Source of the DNA: Planctomycetota bacterium
GTDB lineage: Bacteria > Planctomycetota > UBA1135 > GCA-002686595
Reading direction: 5' to 3'
Assembly (NCBI GenBank): GCA_022447405.1
Contig: JAKVCE010000003.1
Span: 1-32,594 of the forward strand
Length of the DNA stretch: 32,594 nt
Shown here: piece after piece, positions 16,551 through 25,323 of the stretch
Layout: each line of letters opens with the position of its first letter
Position numbering within the stretch: position 1 is the first letter of the stretch
Position numbers and translations under genes: made by a program
Notes under the pieces: generated by a model
Told to the model about the DNA's origin: nothing
Database searches by the model: none
The model's input: the letters and a program-made list of their open reading frames with translations, nothing else

Positions 16551-18017
16551 TCAATCCTTCCAGAACCGGGGGATGAGCGCGACGAGCAGGGCGTAGAACT
16601 CGAGTCGACCGAGGAGCATCAGGAGAGACATACAGACCTTACCAGCGGCGTGGAGCTCCTCGAAGGAGCCCGCAGGCCCGAAGCGATCGATCCCTGGCCC
16701 GATGTTCCCGAGACAGGTCCCGGCGGCGGCGACTGCCTCGAGCATGGTCATCCCACAGGCGGTCAGAGCGAGCGAGCCGAGGATCAAGGTGGCGGTCCAG
16801 AGCAGCGCGAAGTCGATGACGCTCGCGACGATGCTCTCGGGGACCGTCTCCCCGTCCATGTGCACCAGCGTGACGCGGCGAGGGCTCGCCGCGCGGCGCA
16901 CAGCGCTGGCTGTGGCCTTCGCGAGGATCGCGATCCGCGCGAGCTTGATGCCGCCTGAGGTCGATCCCACGCAGGCGCCGGTCATGATCAACATGAGCAA
17001 GAGGGCGCGGGAGAGCTCATGCCAGCCGTTCCAGTCGGTGCTCGCGAAGCCGGTGCTCGTGCCGAGGCTCGTGACTTGAAAGAGCGAGTGGCGAAGAGCG
17101 GTCGAGAGGTCCGGGTGGTCTGCCCTGCCCAGCCAGGCGACGGCTGCGCTGAAGAGGAGGAGCACGCCGATGTAGAGTCGCCATTCGGTGCTCTTCCACA
17201 TCGCGGCGACCATGCTCTTCGGGCCGCGCTTGAGGCAGAGCGTGTAGAAGGAGAAGGCGGTCCCAGCGAGGACCATCAGAGCGATCACGGTTCCCTGTAC
17301 GGCCCAGTTGTCGTAGTGACCGAGGCTGTCACCGTGGTTCGAGAAGCCGCCAGTCGCCACCGTAGTGAAGGCGTGGAGGACCGCGTCCATGGGGGTCATC
17401 CCCGCGAGCCACAAGCAGCCGACGCCGACGAGGGTCAGGCCCAGGTAGACCCAGATCGTCTCGCGAGCGCTCTCTCGCGCGAGGGTCGTGCGCACGTCTG
17501 AGTCGAAGCCTGCGACCTCGCTCTGGAAGAAGTTCCTGCCGCCCATAGGCAGGATGGAGACGAGCAGGACGACGATCCCAGCCCCACCGAGCCACTGGGT
17601 GAGCGCGCGCCACAAGGAGAGCCCGTCGTTGAGCCCGTCGATCCGCTCACCGCTCAGGATCGACGCGCCGGTCGTGGTGAAGCCTGAGGCTGACTCGAAG
17701 ATCGCGTCCGCGAGGTCAGGGATGGCGCCATCTAAGAGGTAGGGGAGCGCGCCAAAGATGACCGTCGCTGCCCAGCCGATACCGACCGCCGCCAGGGCCT
17801 CTCTGCGGTGGAAGTCGGCAGGTCTCTCGTCCTTCTTGCGACGGTTGCCGAGCCAGAGGAGGCCGCCGAAGAGGAGGGAGACAGCACCTCCGATCGAGAG
17901 CGAGCGCGCTCCGGCCTCTGGGCCCCAGCCGCTCGCAACAGCAGCGGCCGCGAGCTGGGCGATGCCCGTGATCGAGATCATGGCGCCGACGAAGGTGGTG
18001 ACGGGGCGACGATTCAT
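16551..18017 (-). CDS. trkH: Trk/Ktr-type potassium uptake membrane subunit
   Basis: The start at 18017 overlaps the stop of the acyltransferase gene (ATGA), which supports it over an in-frame upstream ATG at 18116. The 488-residue protein has about ten hydrophobic segments and the four pore loops of the TrkH/TrkG/KtrB superfamily. These are SASGFTTTGAS, TTVATGGFSNH, SLGTSTGFAS and GTCLGNIGPG, each holding the Gly of the potassium selectivity filter. A cytoplasmic loop near residue 370 (RRAASPRRVTLVHMDG) is like that of TrkH. It should import potassium, coupled to Na+ or H+, together with a regulatory TrkA/KtrA subunit that is not in this window. Whether it is TrkH or KtrB cannot be settled here. 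Linkage to lipid and redox genes is unusual. Confidence 0.9.
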   Translation of the reverse strand: MNRRPVTTFVGAMISITGIAQLAAAAVASGWGPEAGARSLSIGGAVSLLFGGLLWLGNRRKKDERPADFHRREALAAVGIGWAATVIFGALPYLLDGAIPDLADAIFESASGFTTTGASILSGERIDGLNDGLSLWRALTQWLGGAGIVVLLVSILPMGGRNFFQSEVAGFDSDVRTTLARESARETIWVYLGLTLVGVGCLWLAGMTPMDAVLHAFTTVATGGFSNHGDSLGHYDNWAVQGTVIALMVLAGTAFSFYTLCLKRGPKSMVAAMWKSTEWRLYIGVLLLFSAAVAWLGRADHPDLSTALRHSLFQVTSLGTSTGFASTDWNGWHELSRALLLMLIMTGACVGSTSGGIKLARIAILAKATASAVRRAASPRRVTLVHMDGETVPESIVASVIDFALLWTATLILGSLALTACGMTMLEAVAAAGTCLGNIGPGIDRFGPAGSFEELHAAGKVCMSLLMLLGRLEFYALLVALIPRFWKD

Positions 18018-18739
18018 GAGGGAGAGTCCGTGTCTGCGGTGCGCTCGGGGGGGAGGTATCTGAGGAAGACGTCGCGCGTGTCGGCGATGTGTCGCTCGAT
18101 GGTCTCGGTCTCCCATCCGCTGGTGTCGATCGGGGGGAGGCAGTCGGCCCTGATCTCGCCGCTGCGGATCAGCCAGGTGCCCATCGGATTCACCTCTTCG
18201 ATGCCGCGCCAGATGATCGGATAGATGGGGGCGCGGGTGGCGATCGCGACGTGGAAGGGCCCCTTCTTGAACTGCTGGAGGCCGCCCTTGCGGGAGCGCG
18301 TGCCTTCGGGCGCCATCATCAGGGTGAGCCCTTCAGTCTGCAGTCGCTCGCCAGCGTGGGAGAGGCTCTCGATCGCGCGCTCGGCGTCGCTCCTGTCGAC
18401 CTCGATCATCCCCAGCGCGATGAGGGCCCAGCCGATGCCTGGGATGCGGCGGAACTCGCGCTTGTAGGCCACGCAGGGCGCGGGCGGCGCGTAGGCGCCG
18501 AGCAACAAGAGGTCGATGGTGCTGACGTGGTTGAAGAGGAAGAGCTTGGGGCCGGGCGCCTCGAGGTGCTCCCGCCCGTGGAGGTCGACCCGCACGCCTG
18601 CCATGGCGAGGGGGACGCGGCCCCAGATCCGCACGAGGCTTTGGAGCCTCCGCCGGGTCCATGCCCTCGCGAAGATCGCGAGGAGGGCGATCATGGTCGC
18701 GGCGAGGATCGTCCAGAGGAAGATGGGGAGGAACACCAA
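18014..18739 (-). CDS. plsC: 1-acyl-glycerol-3-phosphate acyltransferase-like (PlsC)
   Basis: The domain is a clear glycerolipid acyltransferase: the HX4D catalytic motif NHVSTID (H71-D76 from my chosen start), GIGWALIALGMIEVDR, and the acceptor-binding PEGTRS (144-149). A hydrophobic helix (about 3-24) anchors it to the membrane. The frame runs upstream to an ATG at 19036, but that would overlap the divergent cytochrome gene and adds about 100 residues of non-typical sequence. TTG at 18739 (241 residues) or GTG at 18736 gives the usual family length. There is no strong Shine-Dalgarno, so the start is uncertain. Role: second acylation in phosphatidic acid synthesis, or another acyl-CoA/ACP transfer. 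It is the first gene of the minus-strand run, coupled to trkH by a 4-base overlap. Confidence 0.82.
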   Translation of the reverse strand: MVFLPIFLWTILAATMIALLAIFARAWTRRRLQSLVRIWGRVPLAMAGVRVDLHGREHLEAPGPKLFLFNHVSTIDLLLLGAYAPPAPCVAYKREFRRIPGIGWALIALGMIEVDRSDAERAIESLSHAGERLQTEGLTLMMAPEGTRSRKGGLQQFKKGPFHVAIATRAPIYPIIWRGIEEVNPMGTWLIRSGEIRADCLPPIDTSGWETETIERHIADTRDVFLRYLPPERTADTDSPS

Positions 18740-18919
18740 CGCGCCGCGCAGGCGACCGCCAGGGGGCGGCGGCGAGAACTCCGCCGCGGCGTCGCGCGCC
18801 TCGCTCGTGTCATCAAGGCCTCTGCTGGGGGTGTGGTTCAAACGATCTTGGGGCTGGCAGAGCGGAGGATGGGACGGCCTCCCGCTCTTCTCTGCCAGAG
18901 ATCCTATGATGGGAGGCCC
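18740..18919. promoter_or_regulatory. Divergent promoter region, plsC operon versus planctomycete cytochrome pair
   Basis: About 180 bases separate the likely plsC start and the cytochrome gene's ATG. They must drive the long minus-strand run on one side and the cytochrome/DUF1501 pair on the other. A GGGAGG at 18911-18916 serves as ribosome-binding site for the plus-strand gene. No confident promoter elements were identified. Confidence 0.45.
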
Positions 18920-21900
18920 ATGCTCTCGCTCCTCATCTTCGCAGCGCTCAGCTCTGATGGCTCTCCTGAGCCCAGAGAGGTCGATTTTTCGCGCGAGGTG
19001 AGGCCCATCCTCTCGGACAAGTGCTTCACCTGCCACGGCCCGGACCTGGCCGCCCGCAAGTCGGAGCTGCGCTTAGACACCCGCGGGGGCGCGCTGCAGG
19101 GAGGTCGCTCTGGGTTCCCGGCGGTCGTCCCCGGCGACCGCGACGAGAGCGAGCTCTGGGCGATGATCACCAGTGAGTTCAGCGGCGAGCGCATGCCGCC
19201 GGAGGAGAGCGGGAAGGAGCTCACTGCGGACGAGATCGAGACGCTCGGCCTCTGGATCGACCAAGGCGCAGAGTGGGCAGAGCACTGGGCCTTCGTCGCG
19301 CCCGAGCGCTCCCAGCCTGCGCCGCTCGCTGGGGATGAGTGGTCACAAGGGCCCATCGACGAGTTCCTCCTTGAGCGCATGCGCCAGGAGGGCTTCGACC
19401 CGGAGATGCCCGCCTCCAAGGCGAAGCTCCTGCGCAGGGCGAGCTTCGACCTGACCGGACTGCCGCCGACGCTCAAGGAGCTAGACGCCTTCCTCGGCGA
19501 CGACGATGAGGGAGCCTGGGATCGCGCCCTTGACCGCCTCTTCAGCTCGCCTCGCTACGGCGAGCACATGGCTCGCTACTGGCTCGACGCGGCGCGCTAT
19601 GGCGACACCCACGGGCTCCACCTCGACTCGCTGCGGACGATGTGGCTCTACCGCGAGTGGGTCATCAACGCCTTCAATCAGAACAAGCCCTTCGATGAGT
19701 TCACCATCGAGCAGCTAGCCGGCGACCTGCTCGAGGATCCGACGGAGGAGCAGCTCGTCGCGACCGGCTTCAACCGCTGCAACGTCACGACAGCCGAGGG
19801 CGGGCTCATCGCCGAGGAGTACCTCGTGCACTACGCCTTCGACAGGGTCGACACGACCTCGACGGTCTGGATGGGCCTCACGATGCGCTGCGCGAAGTGC
19901 CACGATCACAAGTTCGACCCCTTCAGCCAGAAGGAGTACTACGAGATGATCGCCTTCTTCCGCGGGCTCGCGGAGGAGGCCTCTGACGGCAACGCGATCA
20001 TCGCGCAGCCAGCGATCCAGGCGGCGACGCCCGACCAGAAGGAGCGCTTCCAGGAGCTGGAGCTGGTCGCGGCCTCGCTCTCAGCGGAGCTGAACGGGCC
20101 GCTGCCTGAGATCGACGCGGCGCAAGGTGGCTGGGAGGTCGAGCGGGCGGCTCTACTGAGAGAGGTCTGGCAGACGCTCGCCCCGGTCGAGCTCTCGAGC
20201 CAGATGGGCTCCACGCTGACCTTGGGTGAGGACGGAGTGGTTCAGGTCTCCGGGGAGAACCCTGAGAAGGATGTGCATGAGCTCATCTTCGCCACCGAAC
20301 TGGAGGGGATCCGCACGCTCCACTATGAGGGCCTGCCCGACCCGGCGAACGCCGCGGGCGGCCTCGGTCGCTCGGTCAACGGCAACGTGGTGATGACCGG
20401 CTTCGAGCTCGAGGCCGCGCCGCTGGACCCCTCAGCAGAGTTCAAGCCGGTCGCTGTCGCAGGGGTGCGGACGGGCTTTGCCCAAGCGAACTTCCCTGTC
20501 GCGAACGTGCTCAAGCCTGGGGCAGACACCGGGTGGGCGATCCACCCGAGGGTCAGCGACACACATGAGCTGATCTTCGCCCTCGAAGAGCCCGTGCGGC
20601 ACCAGGGCGGCTCACGCCTCAGGCTGCGCGTGAAGTACGAGTCCGTCCACGGCAGGCACGTGATCTCACGCTTCAGGGTCTCTGCCGCCGCCATGCCAGA
20701 GATGTTCCCCGCAGAGCAAGGGCCGTGGCTGCAGGCTGGCCCTTTCGTCACCGCGACGGCAGCGGAGGCGAAGGAGACCGCGTTCATTGATCCTGCGGCG
20801 GCGCTGGACTTTTCTGCGCGCAGCGGAGCACCGGCCGCGCCCGAAGAAGAGCGCGGGACCGTTGTTTGGGTGGATGAGGAGCAAGGGAACGGCGGCACGA
20901 CGGAGGGCCTCTGGGACTTCACCACGGAGGCCGAGGGCGCGCCGATCCACAGCGGAGAGACCTCGCGCAGGCAAGAGGGCGACGGGATCGTCCAGCACTA
21001 CTTCCTTGGCGCCTCGCGCCCGCTCTACTTGAGCAGGGGCGACCGTTTCTCCGCCTGGGTCCACCTGCACCCAGACGACCCGCCGCAGGAGATCATGCTC
21101 CAGTTCCACGTCGCCGGGCACGGGAAGTGGGAGCACCGCGCCAAGTGGGGCGCAGACAAGATCAGCTGGGGCGGCGGCGCCGACGCGGACGTGGACGCGC
21201 ACCGCCAGATGGGAGGCTTGCCGCCCACAGGCGAGTGGGTGCAGCTCGTCGTCGATCCGAGCGAGGTCGGGCTAGGGCCTGGCCACGCGGTGGATGGGAT
21301 GGCCTTCACCCAGTTCGGCGGGGTCGCTCACTGGGACGACGCAGGGGTCGAGACGGGCGCTCCCTCTCTCGCCTTTGAGCCCTCGCTCTGGAAGCGTGTA
21401 GCCCACACCGACGGGGCGATACAAAGCTATGAGCAGAAGATCGGGGCGGTGTATCTCGCCCGTACGATCGACGCCGCGAGCCCGCGGGAGCACGACGTGC
21501 GCCTCGGGAGCGACGACGCCATCTGGGTGTGGCTGAACGGCAGAGAGGTGCACGCGAACGACGGCGCTCGCGGCGTCGCGGCCGACCAAGACAGCCTCAC
21601 CCTCGAGCTCATCGAAGGGCGCAATGAGCTGCTCATCAAGGTCGTCAACGCAGGCGGCGCCTTCGGGAGCTACTACCGCCTCGCCAATGAAGAGGTCGGG
21701 AGTGAGACGGCTGAGCTCGTCCACGCGCTGAAGCTGCCCGCAGAAGAGCGCGACGAGGCGCAGGCCCTCGCGCTGCGGGACCACTTTCGCGCGACGACCT
21801 CCGCGGCCTGGCGGGAGCTGAAGGCTGAGGCAGAGGCCGCGGCGAGCGAGCGCGACAGCTTCAAGACGGGCTTCGCACAGACCATGATCATGCGCGAGCG

Positions 21901-22963
21901 CCCGGAGCCGCGTCCGACGCACATGCTCATGCGCGGCCAGTACGACCAGCCCGGTGAGCGGGTGTACCCCGGCGTCCCCGCGGTCTTCTCTGACCTCCCT
22001 GCTGGAGCAGAGGCGTCTCGCCTCGGGCTCGCGAAGTGGTTGGTAGACCCGGCGCACCCGTTGACCTCCCGTGTCATCGTGAACCGCCTCTGGCAGCAGC
22101 TCTTCGGGACGGGGATCGTGAAGACCTCTGGCGACTTCGGCTTCCAGGGCGAGTGGCCCAGTCACCCGGAGCTCCTCGACTGGCTCGCGGTGGAGTTCGT
22201 GGAGAGCGGCTGGGACGTCCAGCACATGCTGCGAGTGATCATGAGCTCTGCGGCCTACCAGCAGGACTCACGTGTGGCGCAAGTGAAGCACGAGCTGGAC
22301 CCGGAGAACCGCCTCATCGCGCGAGGTCCGAACCACAGGCTCGACGCGGAGGTGATCCGTGACAGCGCCCTCTCCCACTCGGGTCTCTTGGTGGAGCGGC
22401 TCGGCGGCGCGAGCGTGAAGCCTTACCAGCCCTCTGGGATCTGGAAGGCGGTCGGCTACACCTCGAGCAACACCGCGAACTTCACGCAGGACTCGGGCGA
22501 CGCCCTCTACCGGCGCAGCCTCTACACCTTCTGGAAGCGCACGGCGCCGCCGCCATCGCTCTCTACCTTCGACGCGCCGAGCCGTGAAGAGTGCTGCGTC
22601 CGGAGGGAGCGGACGAACACTCCGCTCCAGGCGCTCGTCCTCTTGAACGACGTGCAGCACGTCGAGGCCGCGCGCGCCTTCGCCGAGCGGCTCCTCGGCA
22701 CGGACGAGAGCGAAGAGGCTCGCCTCGCGCGCGCCTTCCGCATGGCGACCTCACGGCAGGCGACGGGTGAGGAGGTCGTGATCCTCGCGTCCTTGCTCGA
22801 GGCGCAGCTTGAGGTCTACACCCAGGACCCCGCCGCTGCGAAGGCGCTCATCGAGGTCGGGGACAGCGCGCCTCGTGACGGCGTCGACGCGAGCGCGCTC
22901 GCAGCTTGGACCGTGGTGTCGAGCGCCGTCCTGAACCTGCACGAGGCGATCACCAAGGGCTGA
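18920..22963 (+). CDS. Planctomycete cytochrome-type protein: PSCyt1 - DUF1549 - beta modules - DUF1553
   Basis: I start at the ATG at 18920, three bases after GGGAGG; the frame is open back to 18089 but that part overlaps plsC. The 1347-residue protein opens with a short hydrophobic stretch and PSCyt1, whose heme motif is C35-x-x-C38-H39. DUF1549 (about 143-347) follows, with a second CxxCH (C324, C327, H328) before DHKFDP. Between about residues 425 and 935 lie extracellular beta-sandwich-like regions, including one with WGADKISWGGG and a segment resembling a glycoside-associated ligand domain (RLGSDDAIWVWLNG). DUF1553 (about 1020-1310; NRLWQQLFGTGIV, DRLDAEVIRD-like) closes it. Such proteins are exported, heme-bearing and paired with DUF1501; their reaction is undefined, probably oxidative polysaccharide catabolism. 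Confidence 0.92.
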   Translation: MLSLLIFAALSSDGSPEPREVDFSREVRPILSDKCFTCHGPDLAARKSELRLDTRGGALQGGRSGFPAVVPGDRDESELWAMITSEFSGERMPPEESGKELTADEIETLGLWIDQGAEWAEHWAFVAPERSQPAPLAGDEWSQGPIDEFLLERMRQEGFDPEMPASKAKLLRRASFDLTGLPPTLKELDAFLGDDDEGAWDRALDRLFSSPRYGEHMARYWLDAARYGDTHGLHLDSLRTMWLYREWVINAFNQNKPFDEFTIEQLAGDLLEDPTEEQLVATGFNRCNVTTAEGGLIAEEYLVHYAFDRVDTTSTVWMGLTMRCAKCHDHKFDPFSQKEYYEMIAFFRGLAEEASDGNAIIAQPAIQAATPDQKERFQELELVAASLSAELNGPLPEIDAAQGGWEVERAALLREVWQTLAPVELSSQMGSTLTLGEDGVVQVSGENPEKDVHELIFATELEGIRTLHYEGLPDPANAAGGLGRSVNGNVVMTGFELEAAPLDPSAEFKPVAVAGVRTGFAQANFPVANVLKPGADTGWAIHPRVSDTHELIFALEEPVRHQGGSRLRLRVKYESVHGRHVISRFRVSAAAMPEMFPAEQGPWLQAGPFVTATAAEAKETAFIDPAAALDFSARSGAPAAPEEERGTVVWVDEEQGNGGTTEGLWDFTTEAEGAPIHSGETSRRQEGDGIVQHYFLGASRPLYLSRGDRFSAWVHLHPDDPPQEIMLQFHVAGHGKWEHRAKWGADKISWGGGADADVDAHRQMGGLPPTGEWVQLVVDPSEVGLGPGHAVDGMAFTQFGGVAHWDDAGVETGAPSLAFEPSLWKRVAHTDGAIQSYEQKIGAVYLARTIDAASPREHDVRLGSDDAIWVWLNGREVHANDGARGVAADQDSLTLELIEGRNELLIKVVNAGGAFGSYYRLANEEVGSETAELVHALKLPAEERDEAQALALRDHFRATTSAAWRELKAEAEAAASERDSFKTGFAQTMIMRERPEPRPTHMLMRGQYDQPGERVYPGVPAVFSDLPAGAEASRLGLAKWLVDPAHPLTSRVIVNRLWQQLFGTGIVKTSGDFGFQGEWPSHPELLDWLAVEFVESGWDVQHMLRVIMSSAAYQQDSRVAQVKHELDPENRLIARGPNHRLDAEVIRDSALSHSGLLVERLGGASVKPYQPSGIWKAVGYTSSNTANFTQDSGDALYRRSLYTFWKRTAPPPSLSTFDAPSREECCVRRERTNTPLQALVLLNDVQHVEAARAFAERLLGTDESEEARLARAFRMATSRQATGEEVVILASLLEAQLEVYTQDPAAAKALIEVGDSAPRDGVDASALAAWTVVSSAVLNLHEAITKG

Positions 22964-22964
22964 C

Positions 22965-24407
22965 ATGAACCCCCTCCAAGAGAGACATGAGCTCCTCACC
23001 CGTCGCGCGCTCCTGCGCGGGGCGACCGGAGGAGTCGGCGCCGCGGCGCTCTCGTCCCTCTTGACGGGCGAGGCCAGAGCTGGAGAGGGCGGCGCGATGG
23101 GGGCGACCCACTTCCCGGCCTCTGCTAAGCGGGTGATCTATCTGCACATGTCGGGGGCGCCCTCCCAGATCGACATGTGGGACTACAAGCCGCTCCTCGA
23201 GAAGTACTACGACGTCGAGCTGCCGGACTCCGTGCGGCAGGGTCAGCGCCTCACGACGATGACCTCTGGCCAGGCGCGCTTCCCGATCGCGCCCTCGAAG
23301 TTTGGCTTCGCGCGACACGGCGAGACGGGATGTTTTGTGAGCGAGCTCCTGCCCTTCACCGCCGGCGTCGTCGACGACATCGCGGTGATCCGCTCGCTCT
23401 ACACCGAGGCGATCAACCACGACCCGGCCATGACTTTCTGCCAGACGGGTCACCAGCAGCCCGGCCGCCCCTCTCTAGGCGCCTGGCTCTCCTATGGGCT
23501 CGGCTCCGGGAACCAGGACCTGCCGACCTTCATGGTCATGACCCCGAGCTGGACCGGGCGCAACGACGCCCAGGCCCTCTTCAGCCGACTCTGGGCCACC
23601 GGCTTCCTGCCGACGGAGCACCAGGGCGTCGCGCTGCGCTCACAAGGCGACCCGGTGCTCTACCTCTCGAACCCCGACGGCCTCGACAGCGCAGGCAGGC
23701 GCCGCCAGCTCGACGCCATCGAGCGCCTGAACGCCAAGCACGCCGAGGAGACCGGCGACCCCGAGGTCCTCGCGCGCATGGCCCAGTACGAGATGAGCTT
23801 CCGGATGCAGGCCTCGGTGCCCGAGTTGATCGACCTCTCTTCGGAGCCTGAGCACGTGAAGGCGCTCTATGGACCTGAAGTCGAGCGTCCTGGGACCTTC
23901 TCCAACTGCACCCTCCTCGCGCGTCGCATGGCGGAGCGGGGCGTGCGCTTCATCCAGCTCTACCACCGCGGCTGGGACCAGCACGGCAACCTGCCCTCCG
24001 ACATCACCGACCAGTGCCGCGACGTGGACCAGGCTTGCGCTGGGCTCATCCTCGACCTCAAGCAGCGCGGCATGTTCGAGGACACGCTCGTCGTGTGGGC
24101 GACCGAGTTCGGGCGCACGGTCTACTGCCAGGGCGGCCTCTCTCGCGAGAACTACGGGCGCGATCACCACCCGCGGAACTTCACGATCTGGATGGCCGGC
24201 GGCGGGATCAAGGGCGGCGTGCAGCTCGGGAAGACAGACGACTTCAGCTACAACATCGTCGAGGACCCGGTGCATATTCACGACCTCAACGCGACGATAC
24301 TGCACTGCCTCGGGATCGACCACGAGCGCCTCACCTACCGCTTCCGCGGCCGCGACTATCGGCTCACGGATGTCGAGGGCGAGCTCATCGACCAGGTGCT
24401 CGCCTAG
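22965..24407 (+). CDS. Tat-exported DUF1501 protein
   Basis: The 480-residue product starts one base after the stop of the cytochrome gene, so both come from one transcript and are probably translationally coupled. The N-terminus has the twin-arginine pair R13-R14 ahead of a hydrophobic run (TRRALLRGATGGVGAAAL), a likely Tat signal. DUF1501 proteins are distantly related to the alkaline phosphatase/sulfatase fold. Visible conserved blocks are VIYLHMSGAPSQIDMWDYKP near the start, WDQHGNLP, VVWATEFGRT and DHHPRNFTIWMAGGGIKGG, which probably form the metal centre. It is expected to fold in the cytoplasm with its cofactor, be exported by Tat, and work with its PSCyt1/DUF1549/DUF1553 partner. The chemistry is not established. 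Its TAG stop overlaps the convergent lipid-kinase gene by four bases. Confidence 0.92.
   Translation: MNPLQERHELLTRRALLRGATGGVGAAALSSLLTGEARAGEGGAMGATHFPASAKRVIYLHMSGAPSQIDMWDYKPLLEKYYDVELPDSVRQGQRLTTMTSGQARFPIAPSKFGFARHGETGCFVSELLPFTAGVVDDIAVIRSLYTEAINHDPAMTFCQTGHQQPGRPSLGAWLSYGLGSGNQDLPTFMVMTPSWTGRNDAQALFSRLWATGFLPTEHQGVALRSQGDPVLYLSNPDGLDSAGRRRQLDAIERLNAKHAEETGDPEVLARMAQYEMSFRMQASVPELIDLSSEPEHVKALYGPEVERPGTFSNCTLLARRMAERGVRFIQLYHRGWDQHGNLPSDITDQCRDVDQACAGLILDLKQRGMFEDTLVVWATEFGRTVYCQGGLSRENYGRDHHPRNFTIWMAGGGIKGGVQLGKTDDFSYNIVEDPVHIHDLNATILHCLGIDHERLTYRFRGRDYRLTDVEGELIDQVLA
24404..24407. other. Second CTAG shared by convergent stop codons
   Basis: CTAG contains the TAG stop of the plus-strand DUF1501 gene (24405-24407) and the TAG stop of the minus-strand lipid kinase (24406-24404). 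It is the same four-base tail overlap as at 2954-2957. Confidence 0.95.
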
Positions 24408-25285
24408 CGCGGCGAGCACACGCGGAGAGCGCGCGCGAAGACCTCGATAGAGAGGCGCTTCGACTCGATCATCTCTCCGTCAACGACTACGGGCTGAACA
24501 GACTCGAACTCGATCTGCAGCTCCTTGTGCAGCTGATGTGAGACCCCACGCGCGGAGAGGTGCTTGCCGAAGAGCAATCGCGTGAAGAGGGAGAGGAGGC
24601 GGAGCCGCCCGGTGGGGGAGACGCGGACGAGGTCGAGGGCGCCGTCGTCGAGGAGCGCGTCCGGCGCGACGGGCATGCCGCCGCCAGCGTGGGGCGTGAG
24701 GCAGGCCATGCCGAGAGCGTCTCGCGTTGAGGGGGAGCCGTCGAGCGCTGCCTCGACGGGGCTCGCGTCTCCCCAGAGGAGCTCGCAGAGCGCGGTCTTG
24801 GTGTAGGGCATCTTGCCCGCGCCGCGTGCGGCGGCGGCGCGCAGCGTCACGCGGGCTGAGAGGCCCCAGCCGATCACGTTGATCGCGTGGCAGACGCCCT
24901 CGTCAGACTCGAGCCGTGCGACGTCTATCTCTCGCTTCGCCTCTCCTGCGATCGCCTTGATCGCGTCGTCCGTTCCCCGGATACCCAGGGCCGCCGCGAG
25001 GGCGTTCCCCGAGCCACAGGGCACAGGGGCCAGCGTCGGCATCGAGCTGAGGTGCGCGTCAAAGAGTCCGCTGACGGCTTGGTGAACGGTGCCGTCTCCC
25101 CCGAGGACGGCGAGGGTGTGAGCTGTGTCCAAGTCCAAGTCTGCGACGACCTCGCGCACTCCCTCGGGCCCCTCGCTCAAGACGACGCGCGCGTCGGAGT
25201 GGAGGGTGCGCAGCCGCTCGACGAGCTCAGGGGCCTTGCCGCTCCCTGCGGTGGGGTTCGCGACGATCACGAGGGCGCTCTCCAT
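24404..25285 (-). CDS. Diacylglycerol kinase-family (DAGK/YegS-like) lipid kinase
   Basis: The 293-residue product from the ATG at 25285 has the DAGK catalytic fold: ANPTAGSGK near the start, LAVLGGDGTVHQAVSGL (the GGDGT nucleotide-binding motif) and PCGSGNALAAALGI. The C-terminal half is a beta-sandwich with DGALDLVRVSP and VVVDGEM, as in YegS, BmrU and DgkB. It phosphorylates a lipid such as diacylglycerol using ATP at the cytoplasmic face of the membrane, and could feed phosphatidic acid metabolism alongside plsC. The frame extends to 25324, but that would run into the start of the divergent gene, and the ATG at 25285 gives the family N-terminus. Only 38 bases separate the two start codons. 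Its exact lipid substrate cannot be told from sequence. Confidence 0.88.
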   Translation of the reverse strand: MESALVIVANPTAGSGKAPELVERLRTLHSDARVVLSEGPEGVREVVADLDLDTAHTLAVLGGDGTVHQAVSGLFDAHLSSMPTLAPVPCGSGNALAAALGIRGTDDAIKAIAGEAKREIDVARLESDEGVCHAINVIGWGLSARVTLRAAAARGAGKMPYTKTALCELLWGDASPVEAALDGSPSTRDALGMACLTPHAGGGMPVAPDALLDDGALDLVRVSPTGRLRLLSLFTRLLFGKHLSARGVSHQLHKELQIEFESVQPVVVDGEMIESKRLSIEVFARALRVCSPR

Positions 25286-25323
25286 ACGGGCAGGGTACTG
25301 TGAGCGGACCGAGGAGGTGTTCA

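Noticed and set aside
15656..16576. Plus-strand open frame (306 codons) in the flavoenzyme gene
   Set aside because: It is antisense to FAD-motif coding sequence, is rich in Val/Glu/Gly and has no ribosome-binding site.
18089..18919. In-frame extension of the cytochrome gene back to base 18089
   Set aside because: It overlaps plsC on the other strand, lacks planctomycete-family sequence, and the ATG at 18920 has a GGGAGG and begins the expected N-terminus.
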